64,000 nucleotides of DNA from Candidula unifasciata (taxonomy: Eukaryota > Mollusca > Gastropoda > Stylommatophora > Geomitridae). The notes under the pieces were generated by a model. The model saw only the letters and a list, made by a program, of their open reading frames with translations. It had not been told where the DNA came from and ran no database searches. This document shows positions 35,326 to 48,081 of the stretch, in pieces. Every line of letters begins with the position of its first letter. Within the stretch, counting starts at the first letter, position 1. The position numbers and the translations under genes were made by a program. The stretch lies in assembly GCA_905116865.2 (NCBI GenBank), contig CAJHNH020007734.1, positions 40,001-104,000 of the forward strand, written 5' to 3'.

Positions 35326-36428
35326 ACGATAGAGAGAGAAAGATTAACATACTGTTAGTCGCTTCCATGTGGAATGCAATTTTTCGTTTTTAAAGCCCAA
35401 ACCAGTGGAATCGACTATGAATAGGAACTTAGTACTGTGTAGTGAAACAAGACTGTGTGGCCTGCAAGACGGACTTTAGAGCCGGATACGTATGTCACAC
35501 AGCCAGTATGGTCTTCATTGTTGTTTGAGGAACGCTTTGGAGTGATGATCCTGTTAATATATTGCCAAGAGCAGTCATGAGAAATGAAAAGAGATGTTAC
35601 GACTATGGTACTAGTCAGGAAACATAAAACATAATGACTGGTAATAGCTAGAGCAAAAGGATGATATATAAAAGCAAGGTAAAAAAATGTTTTTTTTAAA
35701 AATATATACAAGCTTGAAACAAACAAAAAAACAAGAATTTTGCATATGTTTTTTTTTTCTAAGTGGATGATATATAGATGATAGTGATGTTTAAAAAAAA
35801 GATAAATTTAAGGAATATTGACTGGTTGCTAGAAATGGGGAAGTCCGTAGGTTGTAAGACATAAAGTCGTCGTGAGAGAGGGAAAACACTACACTGTAAG
35901 TGAACTTGGGAACATAAGATAACTGGGAATAGCTGAATAGAGAATCATTCTGTGACAGGGTCCGAGAACCAGAGGGGGTGAACGTTGACAATGAACTGGA
36001 AGGAGTGAAAGTGGATTATCTGCATCGAAAGCTATGTTGAAAGACAGATGTTAAGAAAGACGACCGATGTGTCCTGCTGATTGCTAATTGTGCAAGTGCG
36101 CACATGTCAACGTTGAACGTTCAAAGCTTGACTGATTTCATCTTAGTCTCTTTTTCACGTATCCAGTTGTCTAGGTTAATGTTTAAAGAATGTTTGGCAA
36201 ACAATAAGCTGGTTTTCTTCACAAAATGTATCAGGCTGTCTTACCTGTCATTCATTGCTCTCATGTCAAATCGCTTATGCTTAATTTTTCCTACGTTTCC
36301 CTTCATGACTGCCATAAACATTAGGACTTCTGATGATTTTACTGCTTTCAGTGTTTGTTGTAGTTTCACATAGTTTTTCTCATAACTGTTTATCGCAGCG
36401 ATCTTTCTGTGACACATGTGTCGTCCAA
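35326..36428. other. Unassigned DNA
   Basis: No supported gene. Several 80-100 codon ORFs lack motifs. Confidence 0.45.
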
Positions 36429-36650
36429 AAAAAAAAAAGCGTATCCTTTACAGGACTTTGCAGAACCAACCCCGGCAGCCCCTGGCTGTTGTGTTGTTTC
36501 TCTAGGCAAATTTAGGTCTAGTAGTTTGCCATTGTTGAGGGTCGGGCCCCTGAATCCACTGCCGAAACAAACGCAAGGCGCATGGCCCGCAGCTTGGATC
36601 GAACCCGGTACCCCGGCATTACGAAGCGTTCGCATCGCCACAGAGCCGAC
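36429..36650 (-). mobile_element. SINE-1 copy
   Basis: Full-length minus-strand copy: the head gtcggctctgtggcgatgcg ends at 36650, the B box is ggttcgatccaag (~36604-36592), and the body ends aaaggatacgc followed by a run that is A12 on the plus strand. Near-identical in layout to 1061-1282 and 48082-48309. The 3' homopolymer is T-rich when read in SINE sense, not A-rich. Confidence 0.85.
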
Positions 36651-36864
36651 AAACATTCACATGACAAGTCTAAAAATTTAACCAGTATTGTACAGCAGCC
36701 GACCAATTGCGGATCAAAACATAGAAATATGTCACACATAAAGCAGCACACTTGGGCCTTGCACACCCTGAATAGTCCAGTGCCCCGTGAGCTGTGGATT
36801 TCCCCTGGATTTCCCGTGTTTGGGGTAACTTAACAATAAAACACCGACTTTTCCGCTCCTACTC

Positions 36865-38113
36865 TGACCCACTCCTTTCCTCGCCCAATGTTCTCCAGCA
36901 CGCAAACTTGGCTTATTGTGTTTTCTGCTTGATCCATCCAAAATTTTCCTCTTTTCAGCCTCTGACCCTTACCTGCAGCCGAAGCTTTATATAGAGGGTG
37001 TTCTGTGTCTTCAGCTACTCTGAGGTATGACTTAGCCTGCACCACCTTTAGCCTATATGCAATATTTGGTAATGCAAGGATGTATCGCATGCACACAATC
37101 GGGGTGTCTCTTGTACATCCCAGGATCACCCACATAGCTTTATTCTGTATGCGATCCAGTTTCTCTAGCTGACTCTTCGAGACAGTAAGTAACCCCAATC
37201 CATACTTAATCACTGAAATGATTAAGTGCTGTTTAAGTGTGAACAGCATTCTTTGCTCCATGTCCATCGCTGCCATAATCTTAAATGCATTGAGACCTTC
37301 TTTTTTAGCTTTTGTCACAAACCACTCTATGTGATCATTGAAAGACACAAATTATTAATATGTACCGCAGTCAGCTGTCTCTTTTAATGTCCCTGGAATT
37401 TGTTTTCAGTCTGGGAACATCCGCCCTAACAATCCTGTTGTCCAATGAACTCCACAGGACGGTTGTCTTTTCCGGGTTGATTACATCACTCATCTCTGTA
37501 CACCAGTCAATCACCTTATCTTCTGTTGCCTGTAACTCTTCGATTATTTTATTCCGATCCCTCCCCTTCCTATGTACGAGAACATCATCTGCAAATGTCA
37601 GTATTCTGTCAACTCCAGGAGTTTTCCGGAATGCAATCTTGCTCGTAAAAACATTAAACTACACAGGTAAAATTGCAGATCCCTGTGGTAGTCCTGGAAC
37701 TATAATGCATGCTTCAGAGGTCCATTAAACCAGGCTGAGAGGTATCCAGCGAGTATACGGCTACTATCCAGTTCCTACCCAAGGACTGACTCCCTTCTCC
37801 AAAATCGCTCTCTTCAAGATACTGTATCTGACTATGGTGTAAGCATCTCTAAATCAAGTGCCGCTGCCACCGTTTTCTGTCTGATCTGGAAACTTTTAAA
37901 GGTGTCAAAGGCAAAAATATTGCATTTGACCATGAGTCCTTTCCTGGTCGGTAACTTCCTAAACCTCCTGGAAGGAGCTTTTTCTGTTCAAACAAATTCT
38001 TGTAGCTACCCGCCACTATCTTCTCCAACACTTTACCGAAAGCTAAGTTAGGGTTATGATCCTAAAGCCGCTGAGTGTTGAATGATTCTTACCAGGCTTA
38101 GGGAGAATAATAC
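36865..38113 (-). mobile_element. I-like LINE (family A), RT segment
   Basis: Minus strand. From the 5' side: LEKIVAGSYKNLFEQKKLLPGGL and RPGKDSWSN near 38.0 kb, a broken palm, a motif B remnant near 37690, an FADDVLVHR-type motif C at ~37590, then the open 172-codon stretch at 37348-36830 (IMAAMDMEQRMLFTLKQHL, YGLGLLTVSKSQLEKLDRI, VILGCTRDTPIVCMRY, ENTISQVCVLENIGRGKEW). It matches the copy at 42.6-43.8 kb block for block. It stops before RNase H, and the 3' end is missing. Confidence 0.8.
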
Positions 38114-38485
38114 AATATCGACAATAAGAGACCTAACTATATAATCAGGAAACAAATACGCAGACAAAGGTAGCTGACATATTCGCCATTACCACAATAT
38201 TTTGTCGACACCCAAGGTCAAGGACAAGTCTTATATGTAAACTGACCAGCACCAACTCTTCGATGGCTGCTGACTTTAGGGCCATCAATTCTACGGGAAT
38301 GCTCTGAGTGCTGTGAAAATGGTGGCTTGTTTGTTGTCTGTTCATCGAGCGGCTATCAAAAATTGCCAGATCATAGATGAATGTTGCCTCTTTATATCCC
38401 ATGCTTTGCTTCATAGATGACTAATTTGTCTTAGCCATAATAAAATCAGTCTCATTACTTTATTGTCGGACCTTGAATATACATT
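38114..38485. other. Unassigned DNA with possible family A traces
   Basis: A minus-strand frame at 38414-38145 contains YDLAIFDSRSMNRQQTSHHF but no motif I can name. Confidence 0.3.
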
Positions 38486-38591
<106 letters not shown>

Positions 38592-38708
38592 GGCACACGA
38601 GTTGCATTACAACTTACTATAATAACGCTAAGAAACAAAGTATTAGGACAAACTTGTATTTTTGAAAAATTATATTGTAATATATTTTCCTAATGTACTT
38701 GTCAGACA

Positions 38709-38710
<2 letters not shown>

Positions 38711-38774
<64 letters not shown>
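38711..38774. repeat. (CT)n microsatellite
   Basis: Uninterrupted CT dinucleotide, about 64 bp, followed by a T-run. Confidence 0.95.
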
Positions 38775-38783
<9 letters not shown>

Positions 38784-39505
38784 TTTGAAGCACCGTCGTA
38801 TTCATTTGTATACATTATCATTTTTAATTTTCAGACATGGCTCCTGACTACTCGATCTTGCCGCACCCGAGAAAAAAAACTGTATTGTTAATTACCGTTC
38901 ATATATGGCAGGCAAGTTGCATTAAATGATATTGACTTCAAATGAGTGAAAAATCATCAGATGAAAACTTGTAGAGAAGGGTGCATGGCTCTTTGTGATG
39001 TGGACATCGCACTTTATTTTCTTTAAGTTTGGAAGACTGGAGGAAGTGAGGTCAGCATAAGTGCTGGTATAATAATATTAAATCTTCAGATGTTGGAAAA
39101 TGCTGACAAGGCTATTAATTGTTGTTACTGTTTGGACAGCTTACAGTTATAAAACATCCGCAATAGTGCACTCGCCAAGTTTGGCGTGCATAACAGTTTG
39201 TGGGTCTAAACCCTGAGGATAATTCCACGCAATGTGTATCTCTAGGATAAGGAGTGTCACTGGTTGACAACCATTTCCAAGAATGCATAAACTTGTTTTA
39301 GGACATTTTACTGTGAATGACCGATGTAACGTCCACAAATTGCGTCATAGAATTAACACAATATATCGTGCTCAGCTTCAAAAATCTATAACTCAGTAAC
39401 CGTTCAGGATAAATTCTTGAAATGTGGCATGCAATTTACATATATCGTTTTCGCTTGTGTTCTTTCATCAACCAAACAATATACATACAATATATAATTT
39501 ATATA
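38775..39505. other. Unassigned DNA
   Basis: No supported feature. Confidence 0.45.
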
Positions 39506-39509
39506 CATT

Positions 39510-39692
39510 ATTTACAAGTGACAACAACTGAGGCTGTAAGTGCTTGTCCATAAATAGAGGATTATCCGTTGTTACCCATTTTTGTATCTCTTCCTTAGTC
39601 CACAATGATGCCGGGACCATGTCTTTTAATGCCACGGCATTATGACAGGAAACATTATCCATAACCAAACTGGAGGGCCTATGTAATGACGG
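39510..39692 (-). pseudogene. Tc1/IS630-like DDE transposase fragment
   Basis: The minus-strand frame reads PSLHRPSSLVMDNVSCHNA, with the catalytic second aspartate in VMDN (x3) H. A spacer, KEEIQKWVTTDN and PQLLSLV follow. The order S-x-V/L-V-MDNxxxH, then EIQxWL and LLxLV, is that of DDE_3-type transposases common in animal genomes, where the last acidic residue follows. Only ~60 residues are present. The first aspartate, DNA-binding domain and terminal repeats are not seen, so this is a dead fragment. Confidence 0.65.
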
Positions 39693-39719
39693 AATGATAG
39701 TGTTTTTTTTTTTCAAATT

Positions 39720-40420
39720 AGCTTTCTAAATATATTGCCATTCATCCCTGCGTGATAGTGCTGATTGCCGTTAGATTTTGAGCAAACATAAGTTCACAAT
39801 ATCAAAAATCCATTATTTCAGCTACCTGCAAGGGCTATTTATCAGTCATGCGCCCTTGTACCGGCTATTATTCTCTTTACAGTTCCATCTGCACACTGTC
39901 ATTCCTTAGCATTATTATGATGCACATTATTTATATTTCAGCTTTGCAAACAACATCGTAATTGCTGTTACTCATTTTCATAATTTCACATAAGTATCTG
40001 CTTCTCAAAGCCACTAGGTGGCGCTCTTTACAAATTATATTTCTACGACCTATATGCTTGCGAAATGGAAAGTCTGTACCTCTTATAATTTTCCATAACG
40101 CACTTTCGGATATACCAGCATAGTGGTTCTGTCCAAGTTTAATTTTTTTTAAATTTCTTTAGCCTATATATATATATATATATAACATTCTGTATATTGC
40201 TTGTTTAATAACTTCTTTGTCAAAATTACACATTATCATGTTCCCTCTTCGATGAAATTTCTTATGTGTAGATAGAACAGAGTTTGTTTGTTTGTTTTGT
40301 TTGTTTGTTTGTTTTAGTATCCAGAAGCCATGAGTTGTTAACCCTTAGACTCGTTATTATGAATATCGCAACCTTTCGGCCTTGATTTTATTGTAAATAC
40401 GGTAAATCTGGGAGAAATGT
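39720..40420. other. Unassigned DNA
   Basis: Includes a short (TA)n at ~40168-40183 and a gtttgtttgttt run at ~40283-40315. Confidence 0.5.
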
Positions 40421-40424
40421 GGCT

Positions 40425-40527
40425 TTTCTGCCTACCCCCGGGAGTGAACCCCGACCATAAGGAGTTCGTCACCCTGTCACCGCGCAATCCGGTTTAGCCA
40501 ACTACGCTAGAGAGCCGGGCTGACAAG
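40425..40527 (-). mobile_element. tRNA-like SINE head, another family
   Basis: On the minus strand: gagagccgggctc-type start, A-box-like tagcgtagttggc, and B box ggggttcactccc with tRNA-like spacing, ending gggggtaggc. Eroded stems and lack of a full cloverleaf argue for a SINE head over a working tRNA gene. Confidence 0.55.
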
Positions 40528-40654
40528 ATAGAACAGATAAAAAAAAACTTTAATAATTTTAAAAATGTCTCATATTAGGCACACAGGCCCGTCTAACATT
40601 CGGTCCTTCCAAACACCATTGGTGGTAAAAATCATGTACACACTCGCGAGCGCC

Positions 40655-41700
40655 TACACACACACATGCACCACCCATTCACCACCTTACACACATGCAT
40701 ACACACACATGCATACACACATTCATACCTACATACATATATACATGCATACATAGACACACCCACAGACACAAACGCACACACAGAGACATTTACAGAC
40801 ACACAAGCAGGCACAAATACGCACGGACAAACATACATGTATACATAGATACATACACAGACACACATACACACGCGCAGACACACAAACAGATACACAC
40901 GCAGACACACACACACACACATACACACAAACACACGGACAGACATGCAGAGACACACACACAGACAAACTCACAGACACACACACAGAGATACACGCAG
41001 AGACACAGACACAGACAATCAGACAGACACACATACGCAGACAAACAAATACAGACACAAACAGTAACAGACACACCACACCTATTTACAGGTACTCACG
41101 CAGAAACACACACACGCAGATCACAAAGAAACACTTAGACACACACAAACTAACACATTAACAGACACACACACACACTCACACACATACAGAAAATACG
41201 CAGACACTGAGACAGACACAAGGACACAAACAATCATACTCAGACACAAACAGACACACAAAAATACAGACGCAGACTCATACAGACACACACAAAAAAA
41301 ACACACACACACACTACGCACAGACACATACGCAGACACATACACACACAGAGAAACATATACCAGACACGCATAGAAACACGCAGAAACACACAAACAG
41401 ACACATTCACAGAGGCAAACACACAGACACACAAAGAGAAACACACGCATATACACACAGAGACAACCACACACGCAGTCACACACCCGCTGACGCACAC
41501 GTACAGACACACACACAGACGCAGACACACACGAAGACAGACACACCAACAGACACAGTCATACACATAGACATATACATACATACACAGATACACACGC
41601 AGACAAACAAACAGACACGTACATGAGGACACAAACACACACACACGGACTTATACACACATTGACACACACAGAGACCTATCCAGGGACACACACAGAC
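40655..41700. repeat. CA-rich low-complexity array, ~1.05 kb
   Basis: Over a kilobase of acacac interspersed with cagaca, cataca and acgcag units, almost devoid of T and G pairs in the plus strand. No fixed period by eye. Overlapping ORFs made of HT or VC repeats are artefacts of this composition. Confidence 0.95.
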
Positions 41701-42347
41701 AGAACTGACTCTAGCCCGTCTTGAGAATGATCGGTCGGTAATACCATAGGCATGTTTTTTTTTTCCTTGGATCGTAATCAAAGGATATAGATAACAGAGT
41801 TTGGCCTCAAATGAGAAGTGATTATATGATTGCATTGCTGTGTTTTTGAGTGTAACGAATTTAACTTTCAGTGTCATTCTGATACTCAAGAACTACCCGC
41901 ACAAGTTAGTTAGTTAAGTCAAGAATTGACATCACAGCACTCGGGCATTCCCATGCGTGCTCCGTGCTCATCTTCAGCAACCAGCGCAGATTTTCAAAAC
42001 TAATAGTACCTGTAACAATCTGGTTATAGGCCCGTCTCGCCTTTCTCGCCTGCCAGACCCTCTGGTTACACTCAGGTGCCTCATTCTCCCAAGGTCATAA
42101 TAATCTTGCTTCTCTACTGATTCCGTTATTTGTTCCCGAAGGACCTTGACAACATCTGCCCTGGCATGCATCAGTTCACCACCCAGTGGTGCAGATACAA
42201 CCAATCTATCTGCCTGTTCATTACTCACTATGCCGGCATGACCAGGAGAAAAGATCCAAACTATGCTCATTATCGTGATCTTTCCAGTGAAGCTTGCCCC
42301 TCTGCTCAAAGCATCCCTGTCTTTACCGTTATAAGCCTACTTTCAGA

Positions 42348-42584
42348 CTATGTTACAATTACGACATGTGTATGCATTTTGATCTCTAGCCACCGGAGAG
42401 CTGCAGTTACCGCCTCCACCCCTATTCTCATGATAGACGTTGTGGTGTCGTATGCTAGGCTGTCTTGCACTAAAGATTTTCTATTGGCTTTCGCTGCGCT
42501 CCCCCAGGCACTTATCTTTCCTCTCACCACTGAACCATCTGTATAGATTATCAGATCCCCTGAGTGTGAATTGTCGGGAATCAA
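42348..42584 (-). pseudogene. RNase H domain of family A LINE
   Basis: Contains DLIIYTDGSVVRG (first catalytic Asp), MRIGVEAVTAALRWLE (catalytic Glu) and THVVIVT just before a break. The Asp-Ser and His/Asp blocks (GHAG, NEQADRL) continue in the 42309-41974 frame. Open for 78 codons only. Confidence 0.75.
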
Positions 42585-42833
42585 CTGTTGGACTTCATCC
42601 GCCGTAGCACTCGCTGGCCACTCTGCAATCCCGACCCAACGTGATCATAACTCTACACAGGTCAGACTTGTCCTCTAATACTCTAACCCACTCCACCCCT
42701 CGCACAATGTTCTCCAGCGTGCATACTTGCCTTATTGTGTCTTTTGCTTGAACCATCCATGATTTTCCCCTTTTCAGCCTCTGACCCTTACCTGCAGCCA
42801 AAGCTTCAAAAAGAGGGTGTTCTTTGTCTGCAG

Positions 42834-43409
42834 CTACTCTGAGGTATGACTTAGCCTTTGGTCTATCTGCAATGCAAAGATGTATCGCATGCACACGATC
42901 TGGATGTCTCTTGTACATCCCAGGATCACCCGCATAGCTTCATTTTGTATGCGCTCCAGTTTCTCTAGCTGACACTTCGAGACAGTGAGTAACCCTAATC
43001 CATAATTATTCACTGAGATGCTTAAATGCTGGTAGAGTCTGAACAGCATTCTTTGCTCCATGTCCATTGCTTCCATAATCTTTAGTGCAGTAGGACCTTT
43101 TTGAGCCCTTATCACCATCTCCTCTATATGATGCTTGAAAGACACACTTCTGTCAAAGGTGATTCCCAGGTATCCCAGTCTGCTGTCTCTTTTGATGTCC
43201 ATGCCATTTCTTTTTAGGCTTGGAACATCAGCTCTAACATTCATGTTGTCCAAAGAACAATACAGGACGATTGCCTTTTCTAGGTTAATTATAGCACTCA
43301 TCTCTGTACACCAGTCGGTCACCTTATCTAATGTCGCCTGTAATTCTTGAGCTAATTGATCACGACCACTTTCCTTCCTATATACGAGAACATCATCTGC
43401 AAATGTCAA
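42834..43409 (-). pseudogene. RT motif C and thumb of family A LINE
   Basis: A 191-codon open stretch starting at the FADD catalytic motif (MTFADDVLVYRKE). It proceeds through LQATLDKVTDWCTEM, KRDSRLGYLGITFD and AQKGPTALKIMEAMDMEQ to YGLGLLTVSKCQLEKLERIQ and VILGCTRDIQIVCMRY. It is the longest open part of this copy and is used to align all other family A fragments. Confidence 0.8.
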
Positions 43410-43846
43410 TATTCTGCCGACTCAAGGTGTTTCCAGGTCCGCAATCTTGCTCGTAAAAAGTTGAAGATAACAGGTGAAACTGAAGATCCCTGTGGTAGTC
43501 CTAGCGTTATAATACATGGTTCAGCGGTCCGTGAACCCACGCGGAGAGCTACCCGACGAGTATACAACGCAGCTGCTATCCAGTTCACCAACCAAGGATA
43601 GAATCCCTTCTCCATAAGCGCCTTCATCAAGATACTGTATCTGACTCTGTTGTAAGCATCTTCTAAATCAAGTGCCGCTTCAGCTGTTACCTGTCTGTTC
43701 TGGAAACTTACGAAGGCGTCAAAGGAAAAAGTGGCTGCATGTGACCTTGTGTCCTTCCCTGGCCGGTAACTTTCTAAACCTCGTGGAAGGAGATTTCTCT
43801 GTTCCAAAAATTCTTGTAGCTTACCCGCCACTATATTCTCTAGCAT
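43406..43846 (-). pseudogene. RT palm (motifs 0-B) of family A LINE
   Basis: The 146-codon frame carries LENIVAGKLQEFLEQRNLL, RPGKDTRSHAA, motif A EAALDLEDAYNRVRYSIL with the catalytic Asp, and motif B GLPQGSSVSPVIFN. A shift follows just before FADD. Confidence 0.8.
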
Positions 43847-44845
43847 TTTACCTAAGGTAAAGTTCCTAAAGGGTTATGTTCCTAAAGCAACTAAGTGTTG
43901 AATGATAACTGCCAGGCTTAGGAGATAGAATCAGGTAGATGTGCATCCACTCTTCTGGGACTGAAGCTGCTGTCCTAATGCTATGGTTGAAACAAGCAGT
44001 CATCTCCACCATGTCTGCATCGCTCATGTCTTTCATGTGGGAATATTTAACCCCGTCAGGCCCAGGTGCAGTGTCTTTCGCTTTTTTTCAAATCATGTTT
44101 CATATTTTGCACCTGTATGATGTCTACATAAGGTTTTATACTTAAGGTGACTGCCAGATCTACTCTAACTTTATCTCTTTTTTCTCCAACATTTTGGTCT
44201 GTTTGTGAAATAAACTTCTTCAGGAAAGCCTCCCCCTTTTCATTGTCTGTGGTTAAGAGCATACCGTCATCTCTATTGTTCCCACTACCTTGGGCCTATC
44301 TTTCTCGAACTGTTGCCTGTGCAACCTCCAAAACTTTCACAGTGTCTTGTCACCCTTATCTCAGCAATGAAATGCTCCCGTTTTGCTTTTTTTTGGCCTC
44401 TGCCGCACAATGATTAAAAAACTATATCCTATCTTTCTTATCCCTTTCTGCGCACTCAAATTCTTCCTGTGAGCATAGGGCTGTCTGTCGCACTTTCTCT
44501 AAACGCTTAGCTGTAGCTCTCTTTAACTTCCATGCCTGTTCAACCTCTGATGTCCACCATGGAGGCTGCACAAACATAGATCTGCCGGTTCTCTTACATG
44601 CCCTCTGTCAGAGACGTCCAAGAAGGGTGTTTGTCCGCTCATACTTGAAATGCCTACCAGCTCTTGAAACCTTGACTACTGGATTTGAAGATCAATACTG
44701 AACACGCATATGGTCACTTCCATGATCGCCCAGGACAGTCTATTTGGTGTCCAGTACCGCTGACTGTGTAACCAAAACCAGGTCAATAGCCGTGTCTGCA
44801 TCGCCGGGCCGCATTGCCATTCTAGTTGGCCTCTTATCATTTAAG

Positions 44846-45124
44846 CAAACAGAGTCTGAATCGACCTAGGCGTCGACCCGAACAAGTTACGCCTTTGCAA
44901 CTTCAAACAAAATTTGGCAGCATGCGAATTTATTCTATAACGGTAATAGCAGGGGTGACTGCAGTAAAGCTGAACCTAAGAAATAGCAGTCCAGCAAGGA
45001 TCGTCTTTTATTTATATATCTCAAACAAGTAAAAAGTACATTCTAATTATTTGTTATGTGGGACAAAATCTTACATAATGTTGAGAATGGAGTAAATATT
45101 ATTAAATAATTACATCCATTTTGC
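44846..45124. other. Unassigned DNA
   Basis: Short unassigned flank of the family A copy. Confidence 0.4.
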
Positions 45125-45275
45125 AGGTAGCCTGAAGGTGCTGCAGGCGAATTCATATCTCAGAGTAGCCGCAGACATCGATTGATTACCCATTGCACGA
45201 AGAGGGAAGTCATGGATGGCTCAGGAAGAAGGCACAATCAGACAGGTTTGCATTCTGGAGAACTTCAGGTGATTA
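45125..45275 (+). mobile_element. I-like LINE (family A) small fragment
   Basis: The plus-strand translation LKVLQANSYLRVAADID, then RRGKSWMAQEEGTIRQVCIL and ENF, matches the post-thumb block of family A (KAKSYLRVAADKEHP, KRGKSWMVQAKDTIRQVC). Opposite orientation to the large copy next to it. Confidence 0.65.
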
Positions 45276-46080
45276 CGCTAAGACATGTGGTGAGCAGTAG
45301 ATAGAAAGCGGAATATTTAGCTAGGAATAAGAAGTGAATAAGAGTGCCCCAGAGAAGAAATACATTTTAATTACAGTTAGCTAAGAGTATAAAGTAAAGG
45401 ATTCTCTTTTTCAACGCCCTGTACTTCCAGGAATTTACCAGCTACCTATATAAGGATGCGTCGGTCTAGAAGCTAGCTTAAAACTGTAATGTAACTGAAG
45501 ATACAGGGAATTGTTGACAGGGTAAGATAACTGGACGCTTATGTTCACACAAGCAGATAGCAATTAACGTTACAGGCAGTGACAAAGAGAACTCTGAGGT
45601 CGAATAAGCAGCCAGTAACCAGGGAATCAGACTACAGCCTGCTTGTGAGCCGAGGAACCATATATAACAATTTTTTTTTGATTAAATAATGTATAATGAT
45701 CTATATCGCCAATGGCAAAATAGGAAGCATTTCTACTACACTATTTACAGGAGAAGGCAAAGATATGAGTAGTTGTTTGGGACTAAACCTGGGCTAATAA
45801 GTTGCCGGCTTGTAAACTGCTTGTCGCCAAACTGTTACTATGTGTCTGCTTTGAGAGCTCATCATTAGTGAAGCTTTCAAACAAATAAATTATCGTTCAT
45901 ATAAATACTCACTTCTAGATAGTGTAGTACGTTGTGTTGTCTTGATTATATAAATCGAAGAGAAATAACTGACATTGATAATATTTTTGTTGTTGTGTAA
46001 TCTTAAATCCAGTTTGCGTAGTTCAGTTGATCATTTAGAGTGTTATTCATTTATTTTAGTTTTGGCAATTTATTGCAACG
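45276..46080. other. Unassigned DNA
   Basis: No supported feature. Confidence 0.45.
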
Positions 46081-46917
46081 ATGAAATTAGGAAAAAGTGG
46101 CTAGGTGACACGCTAACACCGTTTGGTGATATAATATATGATCACTGTTCCCGCGAGTTCGGGACAGTCGAGAAAACGTCACGTCAGGGAAAAGCAGAAG
46201 GCAAAGGGCCATTGAGAAGTGGAGAGCAGACAAGAACACACTCAGAAAACGGTTCAAAGACCGCTACAGGCAGCGAACGGGAGGAACTCTACAAGGCCTG
46301 GTTGCACCTGAGAGCCAGATATAGCACCCTCTGCTGCTGCGCGTTTCTGTAACAACAAAAGGAAAACAAAATGAGAACGAGAGAAACTCTGTAGGGACCC
46401 GTTACAGTTTGCCTGAGGTCAGTTTGAGCAACAGAAGTCTGGGTCGGTAAAAAAGAGCTGAAGTCACATCTACTGAAGATTTAATCCGATCGGACAAAGA
46501 ATTAACCTCTCAATGACAACCCAGAGATTTCCAGCGGCCGGAAGCGGCTAGAGTTGTCAAAGGTACCGTTTAAAACGATTCCTCCCTCTTCGTCTGAGAT
46601 CAAAGAATATGTGAAGAGAGCTAGCGGCAAGTCCGCCCCAGGGCCCAACGATGTACTGTACGTTGTGTCCAAGCGCTACCTGAAAGTCCTCCGAAATCTT
46701 CACCACTGGATAAGATTAGCTTGGCGCCGAAGACACATATGTACTCAGTGGCAGAGAGCCGACGGGGTCTACATTCCCAAGGAGCGAGACTCCTGGAATC
46801 TGTCATAATTCAGACCTATATGTTGTGGGCAAACTATTCTTCTCGGTTATGGCTCGCAGGCTCACACAGTATGTGATGGCGAACAAATACATCGATACGA
46901 CTGTTCCGAAAGGAACC

Positions 46918-47704
46918 GCCTTGCCTCAACCAAATACACTCAATTGGAGCATTCCAAATAATACATCAAAATCTAATGAAAAATCTAAACTCTCCAACAT
47001 ATTAAAAGAGTACACACAATTACGAATAAAGGTCACAAACGTCCGCACACGTCCGCCCATCTCACTGACCTAGAGGCACTGACATGGACACGAATTCACT
47101 TTCGGCGGCAGGTCACACATGGGTCCCACAATTCGTGGAGCCGTTGTTATCCGTTAATTTCAAGAAACGCTAGCTTAGTTGGTTAAAAATACTGCGTGGC
47201 GACTCTATCTTACTGCTAACGAAAAGAAATCACTAGAAAAAATAGGGACCTGGCGATATGTCATATGGCTTTAAAGCACAGTTGAGAATAAACGAAGTTT
47301 TTAAATGTTGTTTATGAATGAACATACATCACCAACATCCAGGATCTTCATAAAGATAACAATCGCACCATTCAACTTACAGGGTCCTGGAAATAAAAGT
47401 CATAAAATTCAAAGAATTAGTTTGTTTTTCAGATAAGATAGTGGGCACATACGTCACTGAAACGTTTTATCGTACAACTTTCAATATATGTAGCACTTTA
47501 TTATACTTTATTCTGCAGGTCTACGTTGACGAAGTCATCAGATAAAAAGGTAATTATAGTTGTTACTAAATATATGCTATGTTCGTAGGCCTTGGGTGTG
47601 CAATGAGCACAGTGTTAATTTCTGAAGACGCTTGATTTTTTGGGGTCGAATGATGCAAAATGCAATTCAAGTCAAAGAAGTCCAAATTTATGTCAATCCG
47701 TTAG
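46918..47704. other. Unknown segment replacing RT core of copy 3
   Basis: About 790 bp with no match to the R2-like family or to other repeats in the window. It carries no motif and no clear flanking duplication. Confidence 0.5.
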
Positions 47705-48081
47705 GGTAAATTTGTGGCAAAGCTAAGGATCCCCACGGTTCTGGAAAAAACATGTGAAGAGTCTCAGCCGCGTCTACGATTCGAAGTTATCTGATAGGGC
47801 GGAAGTCGGGCGTAAGCAAGAGTAACTGCCAACAGGTCTGCTTGCTATAGAGCAATCCCGTCTGACTGGAAAGTTCAAGGTCTGGTGTCTCCAATTCATG
47901 TTGATTCCAAAGCTTCTCTGCCTCTGATAGTGTGCGAAGTAAGCACGAGGTCTGTAAAGGCACTGAAGCGAGAAACCAACATCGCAATGAGGAAATAGTT
48001 CGAAGCGCCTCCTTGTCTGACCGACATAGCCCTATATTGTAAGGAGGCTAAGCTGGTAGTTCCGTTTAAGTCAATAGTTAG

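Larger units (their letters stand above)
41912..44845 (-). mobile_element. I-like LINE (family A), most complete copy
   Basis: Reading the minus strand from 44845: endonuclease end (IDLVLVTQSAVLDTK then GDHGSDHM, with the catalytic SDH); a linker with NEKGEAFLKKFISQ; RT with motif A ALDLEDAYNRV, motif B GLPQGSSVSPVIFN and motif C MTFADDVLVYR; the thumb/connection region (YGLGLLTVSKCQLEKLERIQ, VILGCTRD); RNase H with IIYTDGSV, IGVEAVTAALRWLE and SPGHAGIVSNEQADRL; and the 3' end (ttgatgtcaattcttgact). EN-RT-RNase H order is diagnostic of the I superfamily. The 5' end (most of EN and ORF1) is missing. About half a dozen stops or shifts break the frame. Confidence 0.88.

Noticed and set aside
38617..38847. 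ORFs with ER/LS repeats
   Set aside because: Artefact of the CT microsatellite.
40629..41889. Several 90-147 codon ORFs made of HT or CV repeats on both strands
   Set aside because: They are translations of the CA-rich low-complexity array and have no domain content.
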